DNA of 61,841 nucleotides. It comes from HyVt-337 sp964428895. GTDB taxonomy: Bacteria > Planctomycetota > Phycisphaerae > SM23-33. Below, in pieces: positions 8,178 to 16,807 of the stretch (positions are counted from its first letter, which is position 1; each line of letters begins with the position of its first letter). Below the pieces are notes generated by a model that worked only from the letters and a program-made list of their open reading frames with translations, was not told the origin of the DNA and made no database searches. The DNA is taken from contig CAYRZU010000009.1 in the NCBI GenBank assembly GCA_964428895.1, forward strand, positions 1-61,841. The letters run 5' to 3'. Both the position numbers and the translations under genes were made by a program.

Positions 8178-9239
8178 CTAGGCGCTTCGGTTGCTTGTCG
8201 AACGCCGTGGTTGATTATCCCGACTGGCGAGCGCCTCCGCCAGCGTTGGTCCCGCCGATGCGGGCAATCGTTGGAGCAGGATCATCAGGGCCAGCCCGGC
8301 CAAGAACATGATTGATGACGTAATCTGATTGTGCGTCAGAATAAGCCGAGCCACGTTGTGCTCGTTATCGGCGCGAATCGACTCCAACAGAAATCGTGTG
8401 ATCGGATACAGCATCAGCAGCAGCGCAAAGACCTGCCCCTCCCGCCGGCGCAATCGGAAGAACAGCGTCAGCACCGTCGCCAGGACCAGCGCGTTGGCGA
8501 TGCCCAGTAGCTGCGCCGGCTTGATCGGCAGCGACTGGGTCGCCTCGGCCACGCCGACCTGTTCCGGCGTGAACTCTCGCGGCGGGATCAGGCGGCCGTC
8601 CTCGCCGCTGAGGGCCACCGGCACGACCAATTCGTCCCTGTTGGCCTCGAGGTGGTGCAGGTAGGCCGGGCTGGGCGACGCGGTGACGTCGGAGAACGGA
8701 TTGTCGCCGCCGACTTTGATCAACGGTTTGGCGTACATGGGGAACCGAGTGGCCAGGGCCCAGTCGGCGTCGCAGCGAGAGCCCCAGCAGCAGCCGTTTA
8801 AGAAACACCCCGCGCGGCCGAATGCCAAGCCAATCATCAGGCTGACCGCCACGACGTCGATATAGCGCCGCACCGGCCGCCGCTTGATCAGCACCGTGGC
8901 GATCACGGCGAAGGTACCCAGGATCAGCCCGCCGTAGTAGATCAACCCACCCGAGGAAATGTTGATTATGTCCCAGAACGGATCGGTGGACGTGGCGAAG
9001 TCGCCCCAATACTTGATCACATGGGCGAGCCGAGCCCCGATGATGCCCGAGACCAACGCCACGATGCCGATGTGCGTGATCGTCTCGGGGTCTTCGCCCA
9101 CCCGCTTGGCCCGCCAGCGACAAACGGCTACCGCCAGCAGGAACCCGCAGACCAACATCAGCCCGTACCCGAAGACCCGAAGCGGGATCTCCAGACCCAG
9201 CAACTCCAGCGTGCCGAACTCAATGATGATGGGGCTCAT
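8178..9239 (-). CDS. lgt: Prolipoprotein diacylglyceryl transferase
   Basis: Adds diacylglycerol from phosphatidylglycerol to the lipobox cysteine of prolipoproteins. 353 residues and seven membrane segments. Family signatures are FGYGLMLVCGFLLAV near the N-terminus, IIGARLAHVIKYW, GGLIYYGGLILG, GRAGCFLNGCCWG (the Lgt motif around the essential Arg/Asn region) and the C-terminal LLMLYPITRFLLESIRADN. A soluble insertion of about 60 residues (VGGDNPFSDV to EVGVAEATQ) between the GCCWG motif and LPIKPAQL is longer than in E. coli but common in planctomycetes. Essential partner for the many lipoproteins predicted in this window. Confidence 0.93.
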   Translation of the reverse strand: MSPIIIEFGTLELLGLEIPLRVFGYGLMLVCGFLLAVAVCRWRAKRVGEDPETITHIGIVALVSGIIGARLAHVIKYWGDFATSTDPFWDIINISSGGLIYYGGLILGTFAVIATVLIKRRPVRRYIDVVAVSLMIGLAFGRAGCFLNGCCWGSRCDADWALATRFPMYAKPLIKVGGDNPFSDVTASPSPAYLHHLEANRDELVVPVALSGEDGRLIPPREFTPEQVGVAEATQSLPIKPAQLLGIANALVLATVLTLFFRLRRREGQVFALLLMLYPITRFLLESIRADNEHNVARLILTHNQITSSIMFLAGLALMILLQRLPASAGPTLAEALASRDNQPRRSTSNRSA

Positions 9240-9376
9240 GCGGTTCTTTGCAGATGTCTTCTCACAACCGGCTGACCGGACGGGTCCAGTTTACGCAACA
9301 TCTTGCAGATAACATTTTTACGGCAGAACTATCGCCGCGATCTCAAGAGGAATTTATTCTATGTGGGCCGACCGTG

Positions 9377-10222
9377 TCAGTCCACCCGCATGTTGTCGAT
9401 CAGCCGCGCACGACCAAGCCGGACGGCCAGGGCGATCACCACGGGTCGCTCGGTTGTTACTACGTCCGCCAGATCGTCGGGGTCGACCATTTGTGCGTAA
9501 TCTATTTCCCCCAAAGGCGCATGGTCGGCCAGATACTCCCGAACGGCCGCCAGCACGTCGGCCGCCGGAGGATGAGACTCCCCAATCATGGCCGCAGCCA
9601 TCTCCAGCGACCCATACAACGCCGTCGCTTGCGACCGCTCCTCGGCCGAGAGGTACTCGTTCCGCGTCGACATCGCCAACCCGTCGGCCTCGCGAACGAT
9701 CGGGCAAACTACGATTTCGATGGGGATGTTCAGATCCGCCACCATGCGACGGACCACCACCGACTGCTGATAGTCCTTCGCACCGAAATACGCTTTGCCG
9801 GCGGGGATGATGTTGAACAGCTTGGCCACCACCGTGCACACGCCGGCGAAATGGATCGGCCGCTTGGCCCCGCACAGCGTATCGGTTAGCCGTGAGACGC
9901 GCACCTCGGTCAGGCGGGCCTGGTCGTACATCGTCTCGACCGCGGGCCCAAAGACCGCATCCACACCCAGAGAATCACACGCGGCGCGGTCGGCCTCTTC
10001 CGTGCGCGGGTAGGCGGACAAGTCTTCATTCGGGCCGAACTGGGTGGGGTTGAGGAAGATGCTGACCACCACCACATCACAGTCTCGCTTGGCTGCGGCG
10101 ATCAGGCTGAAGTGACCTTCGTGCAGTCCGCCCAGGGTCGGTACGAGGCCAACCGTCTTGCCGGCCGTCTTGGCAGCCTCAACAAAGCTCCGCATCTTCG
10201 CAATATCCCTGATGGTCTTCAT
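9377..10222 (-). CDS. panC: Pantothenate synthetase
   Basis: ATP-dependent ligation of pantoate and beta-alanine, last step of pantothenate synthesis. 281 residues from MKTIRDIAKM. Family motifs: PTLGGLHEGHFSLI (the HIGH-type motif, slightly divergent from the usual MGALHEGH), FLNPTQFGPNEDL, GAKRPIHFAGVCTVVAKLF, GKAYFGAKDYQQ and READGLAMSTRN (KMSKS equivalent). The start at 10222 gives the ATGA overlap with the upstream kinase; a longer frame adds 20 unconserved residues. Last gene of the dapL-hyp-folK-dNK-panC operon. Confidence 0.94.
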   Translation of the reverse strand: MKTIRDIAKMRSFVEAAKTAGKTVGLVPTLGGLHEGHFSLIAAAKRDCDVVVVSIFLNPTQFGPNEDLSAYPRTEEADRAACDSLGVDAVFGPAVETMYDQARLTEVRVSRLTDTLCGAKRPIHFAGVCTVVAKLFNIIPAGKAYFGAKDYQQSVVVRRMVADLNIPIEIVVCPIVREADGLAMSTRNEYLSAEERSQATALYGSLEMAAAMIGESHPPAADVLAAVREYLADHAPLGEIDYAQMVDPDDLADVVTTERPVVIALAVRLGRARLIDNMRVD

Positions 10223-10815
10223 GCCGATAAGGCCGCCCGTATCTGATCCGTCGGCGGGCCGACCGGCCCCAGCCGTCGCCAATCGTAACAGTCACCGTCG
10301 ACCGGTACGACCTGGCACGACAAGCCGCTGACGGCCTCCCGATGAGCGTCGCGCATCTCCCGCAGAAACTCCCCGGTGAATACGCGCTCGAAGTCGCGCC
10401 CCCGTCCCTCGATCCGCCGACGCATCAGCCGCGGAGAGCAGTCCACGTGCACCACCACGTCCGGGGGCTTCACCAGCGGCGCCAACTGGGCCGCGACCCG
10501 TTCGTACAGCTTCAGATCGTCGGCGCTGAGCTTGGCGTGGGCGTACAGGCCGTCCTGACACAGGCCATAGTCGCTGACCACCAGCCCCTCGTCCGGCCAG
10601 TTCAGCAGCGACAGCTGCGACACTCGGGACATCAGGTAATACAGCTGCGCCGGCAGGCGAGCGGCTTCGTTGCCCACGTAGCTGGCGGCCAAGAATGGGT
10701 TGCCCTCGAAGTCCTCCAGCACGAGCTTGGCGTCCAGGACCTCGGCCAGCCGTTCGGCGGCGGTGGTCTTGCCAGACGCGGGCGGGCCGATGATGCTGAT
10801 CAGCTTGGCGCTCAC
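10219..10815 (-). CDS. Deoxynucleoside kinase family protein
   Basis: 198-residue P-loop kinase of the deoxynucleoside kinase (dGK/dCK) fold, phosphorylating a purine or pyrimidine deoxynucleoside. Walker A is GPPASGKTT at residues 10-18, followed by LVLEDFEGNPFL (the conserved E...NPF substrate region), SDYGLCQDGLYA (DRS-like segment) and a lid RRRIEGRGRDFE. The start is GTG at 10815, fused to the folK stop in a GTGA overlap; its end overlaps panC by four bases. Fusion-like coupling of this kinase with folK is seen in other bacteria. The exact nucleoside is not readable from the sequence. Confidence 0.85.
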   Translation of the reverse strand: MSAKLISIIGPPASGKTTAAERLAEVLDAKLVLEDFEGNPFLAASYVGNEAARLPAQLYYLMSRVSQLSLLNWPDEGLVVSDYGLCQDGLYAHAKLSADDLKLYERVAAQLAPLVKPPDVVVHVDCSPRLMRRRIEGRGRDFERVFTGEFLREMRDAHREAVSGLSCQVVPVDGDCYDWRRLGPVGPPTDQIRAALSA

Positions 10816-11294
10816 GTGTTCGTCTCCAACTCCGCCAGGAGCTCTTGGGCGGTCTTGTTCAGTACAGGATGCCGCGCCTCGGGGGCGATGTCCACTAACG
10901 GCCGCAACACAAAGGCCCGCTCGGCCATCCGCGGATGCGGGATCGTCAGATCATCGGTGTCCAGGACCGTCTCGCCCATGAGGAGGATGTCCAGATCGCA
11001 CATCCTAGGCCCCCACCGCCGCTCTGCCTGCCGGTTGCGGCCTAGCTGCGATTCAATCGTCGCCGCCGCCGCCAGCAACTCCTGCGGCGACAGCGTTGTC
11101 TCAATTGCCACCGCCCCGTTCAGGTACGCCGGTTGATGATCGGGCCCACCGACCGGGAGTGTCTCCACCAACTCCGATACGGCCAGCACCGTCACGCCGT
11201 CGACCTCCCGCAGCTTGGCCACCGCCCGAGCCAACGTGCCGGCCCGGTCGCCGACATTGGCGCCCAAGGCGATGTAGGCCCGAGTGGCGCTCAC
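10812..11294 (-). CDS. folK: HPPK: 2-amino-4-hydroxy-6-hydroxymethyldihydropteridine pyrophosphokinase
   Basis: Transfers pyrophosphate from ATP to the pterin in folate synthesis. 160 residues with the family landmarks YIALGANVGDR (N-terminus), the central SELVETLPVGGPDHQPAYLNGAV region, and the C-terminal WGPRMCDLDILLMG and LTIPHPRMAERAFVLRPL motifs. The GTG start at 11294 overlaps the stop of the unknown gene upstream (GTGA), and its own stop overlaps the kinase gene downstream, so translation is probably coupled along the operon. Confidence 0.95.
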   Translation of the reverse strand: MSATRAYIALGANVGDRAGTLARAVAKLREVDGVTVLAVSELVETLPVGGPDHQPAYLNGAVAIETTLSPQELLAAAATIESQLGRNRQAERRWGPRMCDLDILLMGETVLDTDDLTIPHPRMAERAFVLRPLVDIAPEARHPVLNKTAQELLAELETNT

Positions 11295-11698
11295 GGGGTC
11301 GCCCCCGGATCGTCGACGATCTCCACTTCCAGCCGGTCGATGGGCACGGACACGTATTGGCCGATCAGATCCGAATCGGTCAGCCAGTTCGGGTCTTCCA
11401 TCCGCAGCAGGCCGAAGTCGATCACCGTCGGCATGAGCGAAACAATCTGTCCGTAGCCCGTGTAGGCCCAGGAGCGGACCGGGTCGAGCCCCTTCTCGTT
11501 CTTGGGGTTACCCGCCAGCATGTCGGTCACCGGCAAGGGGCTCTCGGTCTGGTAGCGAAAGCGCGCGCGCTCGACAGGCCCCGGCGGCGTGCAAGCGTCC
11601 GCCGTGCTGATGCCGTCGCACACCGTCAGCAGGGCCTGGGCGACCCATACTTCCGCCTCGCGGCCCCGCCCGGCGGTGTATTCCATGCGCACGTCCAT
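11291..11698 (-). CDS. Conserved-looking protein of unknown function in dapL-folK operon
   Basis: 135 residues, soluble, not recognised. It has no signal peptide, no membrane segment and one possible short loop of interest (VCDGISTADACTPPGPVERARF). It is sandwiched between dapL (19-base gap) and folK (4-base GTGA overlap). The operon position and the normal codon use of its frame argue it is real. A role in the folate or lysine pathway is only suggested by location. Confidence 0.65.
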   Translation of the reverse strand: MDVRMEYTAGRGREAEVWVAQALLTVCDGISTADACTPPGPVERARFRYQTESPLPVTDMLAGNPKNEKGLDPVRSWAYTGYGQIVSLMPTVIDFGLLRMEDPNWLTDSDLIGQYVSVPIDRLEVEIVDDPGATP

Positions 11699-11717
11699 CG
11701 GCGTCGGATCCCCTGCG

Positions 11718-12896
11718 CTACAGGCTGAACTCCGCGATGCGGTCCAGCGCCTCGGTCAGCACGTCGTCCGGGTAGCTCAGCGAGATCCTGAAGAAGCCCT
11801 CGCCCCACTGCCCGTACCCGCGGCCGGGCGTGACCATCACGCCGGTCTTCTCCAGCAGGTCCGTGGCGAACTGTCCGCTGTTGCCCGCGTACTTGGCCGG
11901 CACAGGCACCCACAAATAGATGGTGGCCTTGGGGGCGTCGACCTCGAACCCGTAGCCCTTCAGCCGCTCGACCATCATGTCGCGTCGGCGCTGGTAGACG
12001 GCATTGATGGCGGGCAGGAGCGTTTCGGCCTCGTTGAGGGCCTTGGTCGCCGCGAACTGAATCGCCCGAAGCGTGCCGTTGTCGATGTTCTCCTTGACCG
12101 TGTTGAGATTGGCCACAGCCGAGGCGTTGCCCGCCACGAAACCCACCCGCCAGCCAGTCATGTTGAAGGCCTTGGAGAGGCTGAGGAACTCCACCGCCAC
12201 GTCCGCAGCGCCAGACACCTGCAGGATGCTGGGCGACTGGTAGCCGTCGTAGGTGTTCTCGGCGTAGGCGGCGTCGTGGGCGATCAGAACGTCGTTGTCG
12301 CGGCCGAAGGCGACGGCGCGTTCGAAGAAGTCCAGCTCGGCCGTCGCGGAGGTGGGGTTGTTGGGGTAGTTGATCCAGAGGATCTTGGCCTGGCGACGGA
12401 CTTCCATCGGAATCGCATCGAAGTCGAGCAAGAAATCATTGGCGGCCAGGAGCGGCACTTGGTGCGTCACGCCGCCGGCGAACACGTGGCCGATGTTGTA
12501 GGTCGGGTAGCCCGGCACGGGCGCAATGGCCAGGTCGCCCGGGTCCATCATCGACAAGCAAAACTTCACGATGGCGTCCTTGGACCCCATCGTCGCCACG
12601 AGTTGATCGTCGGCCAGCGTCACCCCGTAACGGCGACGGTAGAAATCGATGGCCGCAGCCGCGAACCCCGCCACCGGGCGGTCGCAGCCGTAACGGTGGC
12701 GGTCGCCGTCATCGGCGTCGCCCACGGTGCGGACGAGCTCTTCGACGACGGGATCGGGCGTAGGCTGGTCCGGGTCGCCAATGTCGATGCGGATGACGTT
12801 GACGCCCTTTTCCTTGGCGGCCTTCATCTTCCGCCGCAAGTCGGCAAACAGATACGGCGGCAGCTTTTTCAAGCGTTCGGAAGGTTGTACGTCCAT
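11718..12896 (-). CDS. dapL: LL-diaminopimelate aminotransferase
   Basis: PLP enzyme converting tetrahydrodipicolinate directly to LL-diaminopimelate, the aminotransferase shortcut for lysine/peptidoglycan in many planctomycetes, Chlamydiae and plants. 392 residues from MDVQPSERLKKLPPYLFADL. Type I aminotransferase motifs are IDIGDPDQPTPDPV, PVPGYPTYNIGH, WINYPNNPTSA, and the Schiff-base lysine in SLSKAFNMTGWRVGF with FRISLS at the end. The ATG at 12896 is chosen because AAGGA lies 9 bases upstream; seven further codons upstream seem non-conserved. Heads a five-gene operon reaching panC. Confidence 0.9.
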   Translation of the reverse strand: MDVQPSERLKKLPPYLFADLRRKMKAAKEKGVNVIRIDIGDPDQPTPDPVVEELVRTVGDADDGDRHRYGCDRPVAGFAAAAIDFYRRRYGVTLADDQLVATMGSKDAIVKFCLSMMDPGDLAIAPVPGYPTYNIGHVFAGGVTHQVPLLAANDFLLDFDAIPMEVRRQAKILWINYPNNPTSATAELDFFERAVAFGRDNDVLIAHDAAYAENTYDGYQSPSILQVSGAADVAVEFLSLSKAFNMTGWRVGFVAGNASAVANLNTVKENIDNGTLRAIQFAATKALNEAETLLPAINAVYQRRRDMMVERLKGYGFEVDAPKATIYLWVPVPAKYAGNSGQFATDLLEKTGVMVTPGRGYGQWGEGFFRISLSYPDDVLTEALDRIAEFSL

Positions 12897-12961
12897 CACG
12901 GGGGTTCCTTGTTTCACGCAGCCGGTCGCGCCGAGTCACGTTCGGCACAGGGTGACAGAGC

Positions 12962-12989
12962 ATTGTAGCGAATGAACGCCGGGCCGCAA
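12962..12989 (-). promoter_or_regulatory. Promoter candidate for dapL operon
   Basis: Minus-strand TTGCGG (12984-12989), a 16-base spacer and TACAAT (12962-12967). Predicted leader of about 60 bases to the dapL start. It lies in the smc-dapL gap. Confidence 0.45.
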
Positions 12990-13004
12990 CCGAGCCCACG
13001 CCCC

Positions 13005-16000
13005 CTACGACGCCGCGGGAACCGCTTGGTCTTCGGCGTCGGCCGGCGCGGCCGCCGGGGCGGCGTCCGGCTCGGCCATGTCCGCCGCTTCCTCGAAGCG
13101 CACCGAAATGCGCGTGGACACGCCGGGCTCTTGCATGGTCACGCCGTACAGCACGTCGACCATGCTCATGGTGCGCTTGGCGTGGGAGATGATGATGACC
13201 TGCGTGTCGTCGGCGAACGTTCGCAGCAGCTTGCCGAACTGCTCGGTGTTGGCCTCGTCCAGCGGCGCGTCGACCTCGTCCAGCAGGCAGAACGGGCTGG
13301 GTCGCGACGCGAAGAAGCTGAAGATCAGCGCCAACGCGGTTTTGGCCTTTTCGCCGCCGGATAGCAGCGTGAGGCTCTTGAGGTCCTTGCCCGGCGGGCG
13401 AGCGACGATCTCGATGCCGCACTCCAGAACATTCTGGTCGTCCAGCAGGATCAGGTCAGCCTTGCCGCCGCCGAACAGCTTGCGGAACATCTGCTGGAAG
13501 TTAATGCGGACGGCCTCGAACGTCTCGCAGAAGCGCTGGTGGCTTTCTGCGTTGAGGCGATCGATCAGGTCGTTGAGCTGCCTCTGGGAGTCGTTGACGT
13601 CGGCAAGCTGACCGGTCAGGAACTCCTGGCGTTGCTCCAGTTCGTCTTGCTCGGTGATGGCGTCGAGGTTGACGTTGCCCAGCCGTTCGATCTTCTGATT
13701 GAGGTCGGCGATCTCGGCTTCGACGGCCTGCCAGTCGCGCTGGTCATCATGCTGGTAGCTCTTGACCAGTTCGACCAACTCCATGTTCATCTCGTCGGAA
13801 GCCCGGCTGATCAGCCCGTCGATGCGGGCGTCGACACTGCTGGACTCGCTCCGGCTGTCGGACAGGTCGTCTTTGCGCCGGTCGTGCTCCGATCGGCGCT
13901 CGTTGAGCTGCTTGCGGATTTCGGCCACGCGCTCGGTGAGGGTCCGGCGACTGGCCTCGGCGTCCTGCAGATCGCGTGCGACCTGGTCGCGCTGCTCGGC
14001 GAGGGAGGCGATCTCCTGTTCGCTCTTTCGTCCGGCGTCTTCGGTCTCCGTGCGGCGCTGGCGGCCATCGGCCACGTGGCGGCGCTGGCTATCCAGATCG
14101 GCCTGCATGTGTTCCTGCTGGCCACGCATGGCCTCCAGTGAATCGGCCAACGCCTGCCGTTGCTCGCCCGCCTGGGCGAGTTGCACCTTCAGCTCGGTCG
14201 CCCGATCGCTCAGTTCGGCGTGGTGCTGCTGGGCGGCGCCAATGGCCTGGGTCAGCCGCTCGATTTCGGCCTCCCGGTCCTGACGGGCCCGCTCCAATTC
14301 TGCGGCGGCCTCGCGCGCCTCGTGCTCGGCCCGGACCGTCGCCTCGATGTCTTCGGTCAGGCTGGCCAGATCCGCAGCCACCACGGGTTCTTCCCGTTGC
14401 AGCTGGGTTACCTGTTCGTTCAGCCGTCCGACGCGCCCCTCGAGTTCAACGCGCTCGGTGTTCGCTTCGTAGATGGCCGTCCGCAGCGCCTTGATCCGCT
14501 GCCCCAGACGCTCACGCTCGTGGGCAACGGTCTTCAGATCGTTCTCGGCGTGGATGATGGCCTGGTCCAGCCGCTCCAACTGGTCGCGTAGCTCGGCCAG
14601 TTCGCTGCGACGGCGAATCACGCCCGCTCCGCGGTGGGCGGCGCCCAGTCGCACACGCCCGTCCGGCTCGAGCACTTCACCGGTGAGCGTCACAAAGCGA
14701 ACGTCCGCCGCGGCGGCTCGTTTCGCGGCGACGGCGTCGGCCAACGTGCGCGTCACCAGTGTCTTGCCCAGCAATCGCCAGATCACCGGCGACAGCCACG
14801 ACTCGCACCGCACCCAATCCATCACGTGGGCAATCACGTTCGGGTCCCCGGCCGCGTCGATCTGACCGGCCAGAGCCCCCAGCCGATCCAGGCAAATAAT
14901 CTCGGCCGAGCCGCGTTCGCTCAGCCGTCGCTGCAAATCCTCAGCCACGTGCTCGATGTCCGACCACCGGGCCGCCAGGAGGTACTGGTCCGCCCCAGCC
15001 AGGGCCGCCTCGACCACGCCGGCGTGCTCCACGTGCGTCCGGATGAAATCGCCCAGCATGCCGCGGACGCCGCTGACCGAGCCCGACCGGGCCGCTTCCA
15101 GCACGTCGCGCGTGCCGGCCGACAGCCCTTCCAGGTGGGCCAACATTTCTTCCAAGGTCTCAACACGACCGAGCACGGCGCTGCGACGTTCGCGGGAGCC
15201 GGTCAGGTCGTTCCGGAGCGTCTGTTGGCGCGTGTCGGCGGCGGCGGCGTCGCGCCGGGCCTCCTCCAGCCGCTGCTGCGAATCGGCCAACACCCCGCGC
15301 ACGTCCTTGAGGCGGACCTCATCGGCCGCCCGATCGCCCACCAAGCGTCCCATCTGCTCGGCGATTTCCCGGGCCCGTCCGGTCAGCCGTTCCTGTTGGC
15401 CGGCCAGGCTCTCCCGACGAACCGTCGACGCTTGAACGTCCGAATGCAACTGGGCCGTCCGACGCAACAGATCGACGGTACCGTCCTTTTCATCGCCCAA
15501 TCGATCCTGCAAGTCTCGCAGCGTGGTTCCGGCAGCGGCGGTTTCGGCGCAGGCGGCCTGGTAGGTCTGGCTCCGCCGTTCGGCCTCGACCTTCAGGTGC
15601 GTCAGCCGCTGCTGGCGCTCGTTGAATTGTTGCATCAGGTCGGCGAGCTTGGCTTCGAGCTCCTCGCATCGGTGCGAGGCGTTGACGATCTCACCGGTTA
15701 GTTCTTCCACGCGATCGGCGTACATCTGTCGCCGCTGCCCGGCGGCGTCGTGGCGGGCGGCCACATCGGCCTGACGGCTGCGAAGTTGCGTCACGGCCTG
15801 GTCGAGGTCGGCCGCCTCGGCCTGGGCCCCGCTGTGGGCGGCCTCAAGCTGGTTCAACTGGGCGGCCACCGCGGCAAGTTGGTCGTTGGCGGTGTCGATC
15901 CGCCCCTGCAGCGTGCCGCGCTGCTGGGCCAGCAGATAGTACTCCGCCAGGTAGTGCAGGCTCTTGAGTTCCTTCAGCCGCTGCACGTGGGTCTGATAGT

Positions 16001-16661
16001 TGCGGGCCTTGCCGGCAGCCAGCTTGACCGAGCGAAGTCGCTTTTCGACCTCGCCGAGAATGTCGTTGATGCGGTAGAGGTTCTGCTCCACGCGATCGAG
16101 CTTGCGGAGGGCTTCCTTCTTGCGGGCCTTGTAGCGGCTGATGCCGGCGGCCTCATCGAAAATGCTGCGGCGGTCCTCGGTGGAGGCATTCAGGAACATC
16201 TCCACGCGGCCCTGCTCGATCACGCTGTAGGCGTCCACGCCGATGCCGGTATCCATGAACATCTCGCGGATGTCCTTGAGTCGGCAGACGACGTTGTTGA
16301 TCAGGTATTCGCTGTGGCCGCCGCGGTAGAGGCGGCGGGTCACCGAGACCAACCCATCAGCGCGGACGTCGGCTTCGATCTCGCGGGTCAGGACGCCTTG
16401 GGGATCGTCGAAGACCAACGCCACCTCGGCCATCCCGCTGGGACGCCGAACGGCGGAGCCGTTAAAGATGATGTCCATCATCTCGGAACCGCGGAGGCTC
16501 TTGGCGGACTGTTCACCCAGGACCCACTTGATGGCGTCGACAATGTTGCTCTTGCCGCAGCCGTTGGGGCCAACCACGCAGGTGATGCCGTCGTGGAACT
16601 CGAACTCCGTCCGGTCCGCAAAGCTCTTAAAGCCCGAGAGGATCAGTTTGCGAAGCTTCAT
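13005..16661 (-). CDS. smc: Chromosome segregation protein SMC
   Basis: Full 1218-residue SMC ATPase that organises chromosomes with ScpA/ScpB. N-terminal head with Walker A GPNGCGKSN near residue 33; long heptad-rich coiled coils (about 165-500 and 690-1000); hinge domain near 515-660 (GVRGMLGDFIRTHVEH, LVTRTLADAV). The C-terminal head has the signature LLSGGEKAKTALALIFSFF and Walker B PFCLLDEVDAPLDEAN. The start is the first ATG at 16661. The gene stands alone behind the promoter at 16778-16807, with a leader of about 110 bases containing a GC hairpin. scpA and scpB are not in the window. Confidence 0.97.
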   Translation of the reverse strand: MKLRKLILSGFKSFADRTEFEFHDGITCVVGPNGCGKSNIVDAIKWVLGEQSAKSLRGSEMMDIIFNGSAVRRPSGMAEVALVFDDPQGVLTREIEADVRADGLVSVTRRLYRGGHSEYLINNVVCRLKDIREMFMDTGIGVDAYSVIEQGRVEMFLNASTEDRRSIFDEAAGISRYKARKKEALRKLDRVEQNLYRINDILGEVEKRLRSVKLAAGKARNYQTHVQRLKELKSLHYLAEYYLLAQQRGTLQGRIDTANDQLAAVAAQLNQLEAAHSGAQAEAADLDQAVTQLRSRQADVAARHDAAGQRRQMYADRVEELTGEIVNASHRCEELEAKLADLMQQFNERQQRLTHLKVEAERRSQTYQAACAETAAAGTTLRDLQDRLGDEKDGTVDLLRRTAQLHSDVQASTVRRESLAGQQERLTGRAREIAEQMGRLVGDRAADEVRLKDVRGVLADSQQRLEEARRDAAAADTRQQTLRNDLTGSRERRSAVLGRVETLEEMLAHLEGLSAGTRDVLEAARSGSVSGVRGMLGDFIRTHVEHAGVVEAALAGADQYLLAARWSDIEHVAEDLQRRLSERGSAEIICLDRLGALAGQIDAAGDPNVIAHVMDWVRCESWLSPVIWRLLGKTLVTRTLADAVAAKRAAAADVRFVTLTGEVLEPDGRVRLGAAHRGAGVIRRRSELAELRDQLERLDQAIIHAENDLKTVAHERERLGQRIKALRTAIYEANTERVELEGRVGRLNEQVTQLQREEPVVAADLASLTEDIEATVRAEHEAREAAAELERARQDREAEIERLTQAIGAAQQHHAELSDRATELKVQLAQAGEQRQALADSLEAMRGQQEHMQADLDSQRRHVADGRQRRTETEDAGRKSEQEIASLAEQRDQVARDLQDAEASRRTLTERVAEIRKQLNERRSEHDRRKDDLSDSRSESSSVDARIDGLISRASDEMNMELVELVKSYQHDDQRDWQAVEAEIADLNQKIERLGNVNLDAITEQDELEQRQEFLTGQLADVNDSQRQLNDLIDRLNAESHQRFCETFEAVRINFQQMFRKLFGGGKADLILLDDQNVLECGIEIVARPPGKDLKSLTLLSGGEKAKTALALIFSFFASRPSPFCLLDEVDAPLDEANTEQFGKLLRTFADDTQVIIISHAKRTMSMVDVLYGVTMQEPGVSTRISVRFEEAADMAEPDAAPAAAPADAEDQAVPAAS

Positions 16662-16688
16662 GATTGGGCTGTGCCCGCCTCATATACA

Positions 16689-16708
16689 CGCCGCCGCCAT
16701 CGGCGGCG
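16689..16708. other. GC hairpin in smc leader
   Basis: CGCCGCCG (16689-16696) and CGGCGGCG (16701-16708) form a perfect 8-bp stem with a 4-base loop about 30 bases upstream of the smc ATG. No U-tract follows on either strand, so it is more likely a structured leader than a terminator. Confidence 0.5.
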
Positions 16709-16777
16709 CTATCTTGCCGACTGGGCCCGTCGGAAAACGCTAACGTCTCCGAAGCCCAAGCCGTTACGTATGGGGGC

Positions 16778-16807
16778 ATACTACAGATGGGGGTATTCGT
16801 CTGTCAA
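16778..16807 (-). promoter_or_regulatory. Promoter candidate for smc
   Basis: Minus-strand consensus TTGACA (16802-16807), which overlaps the last codon of the upstream FlgI-like gene, an 18-base spacer and TAGTAT (16778-16783). Predicted transcript start is near 16771. Confidence 0.45.

Noticed and set aside
16689..16708. GC hairpin as terminator of the FlgI-like gene
   Set aside because: No U-rich stretch follows on the minus strand and it lies beyond the predicted smc promoter.
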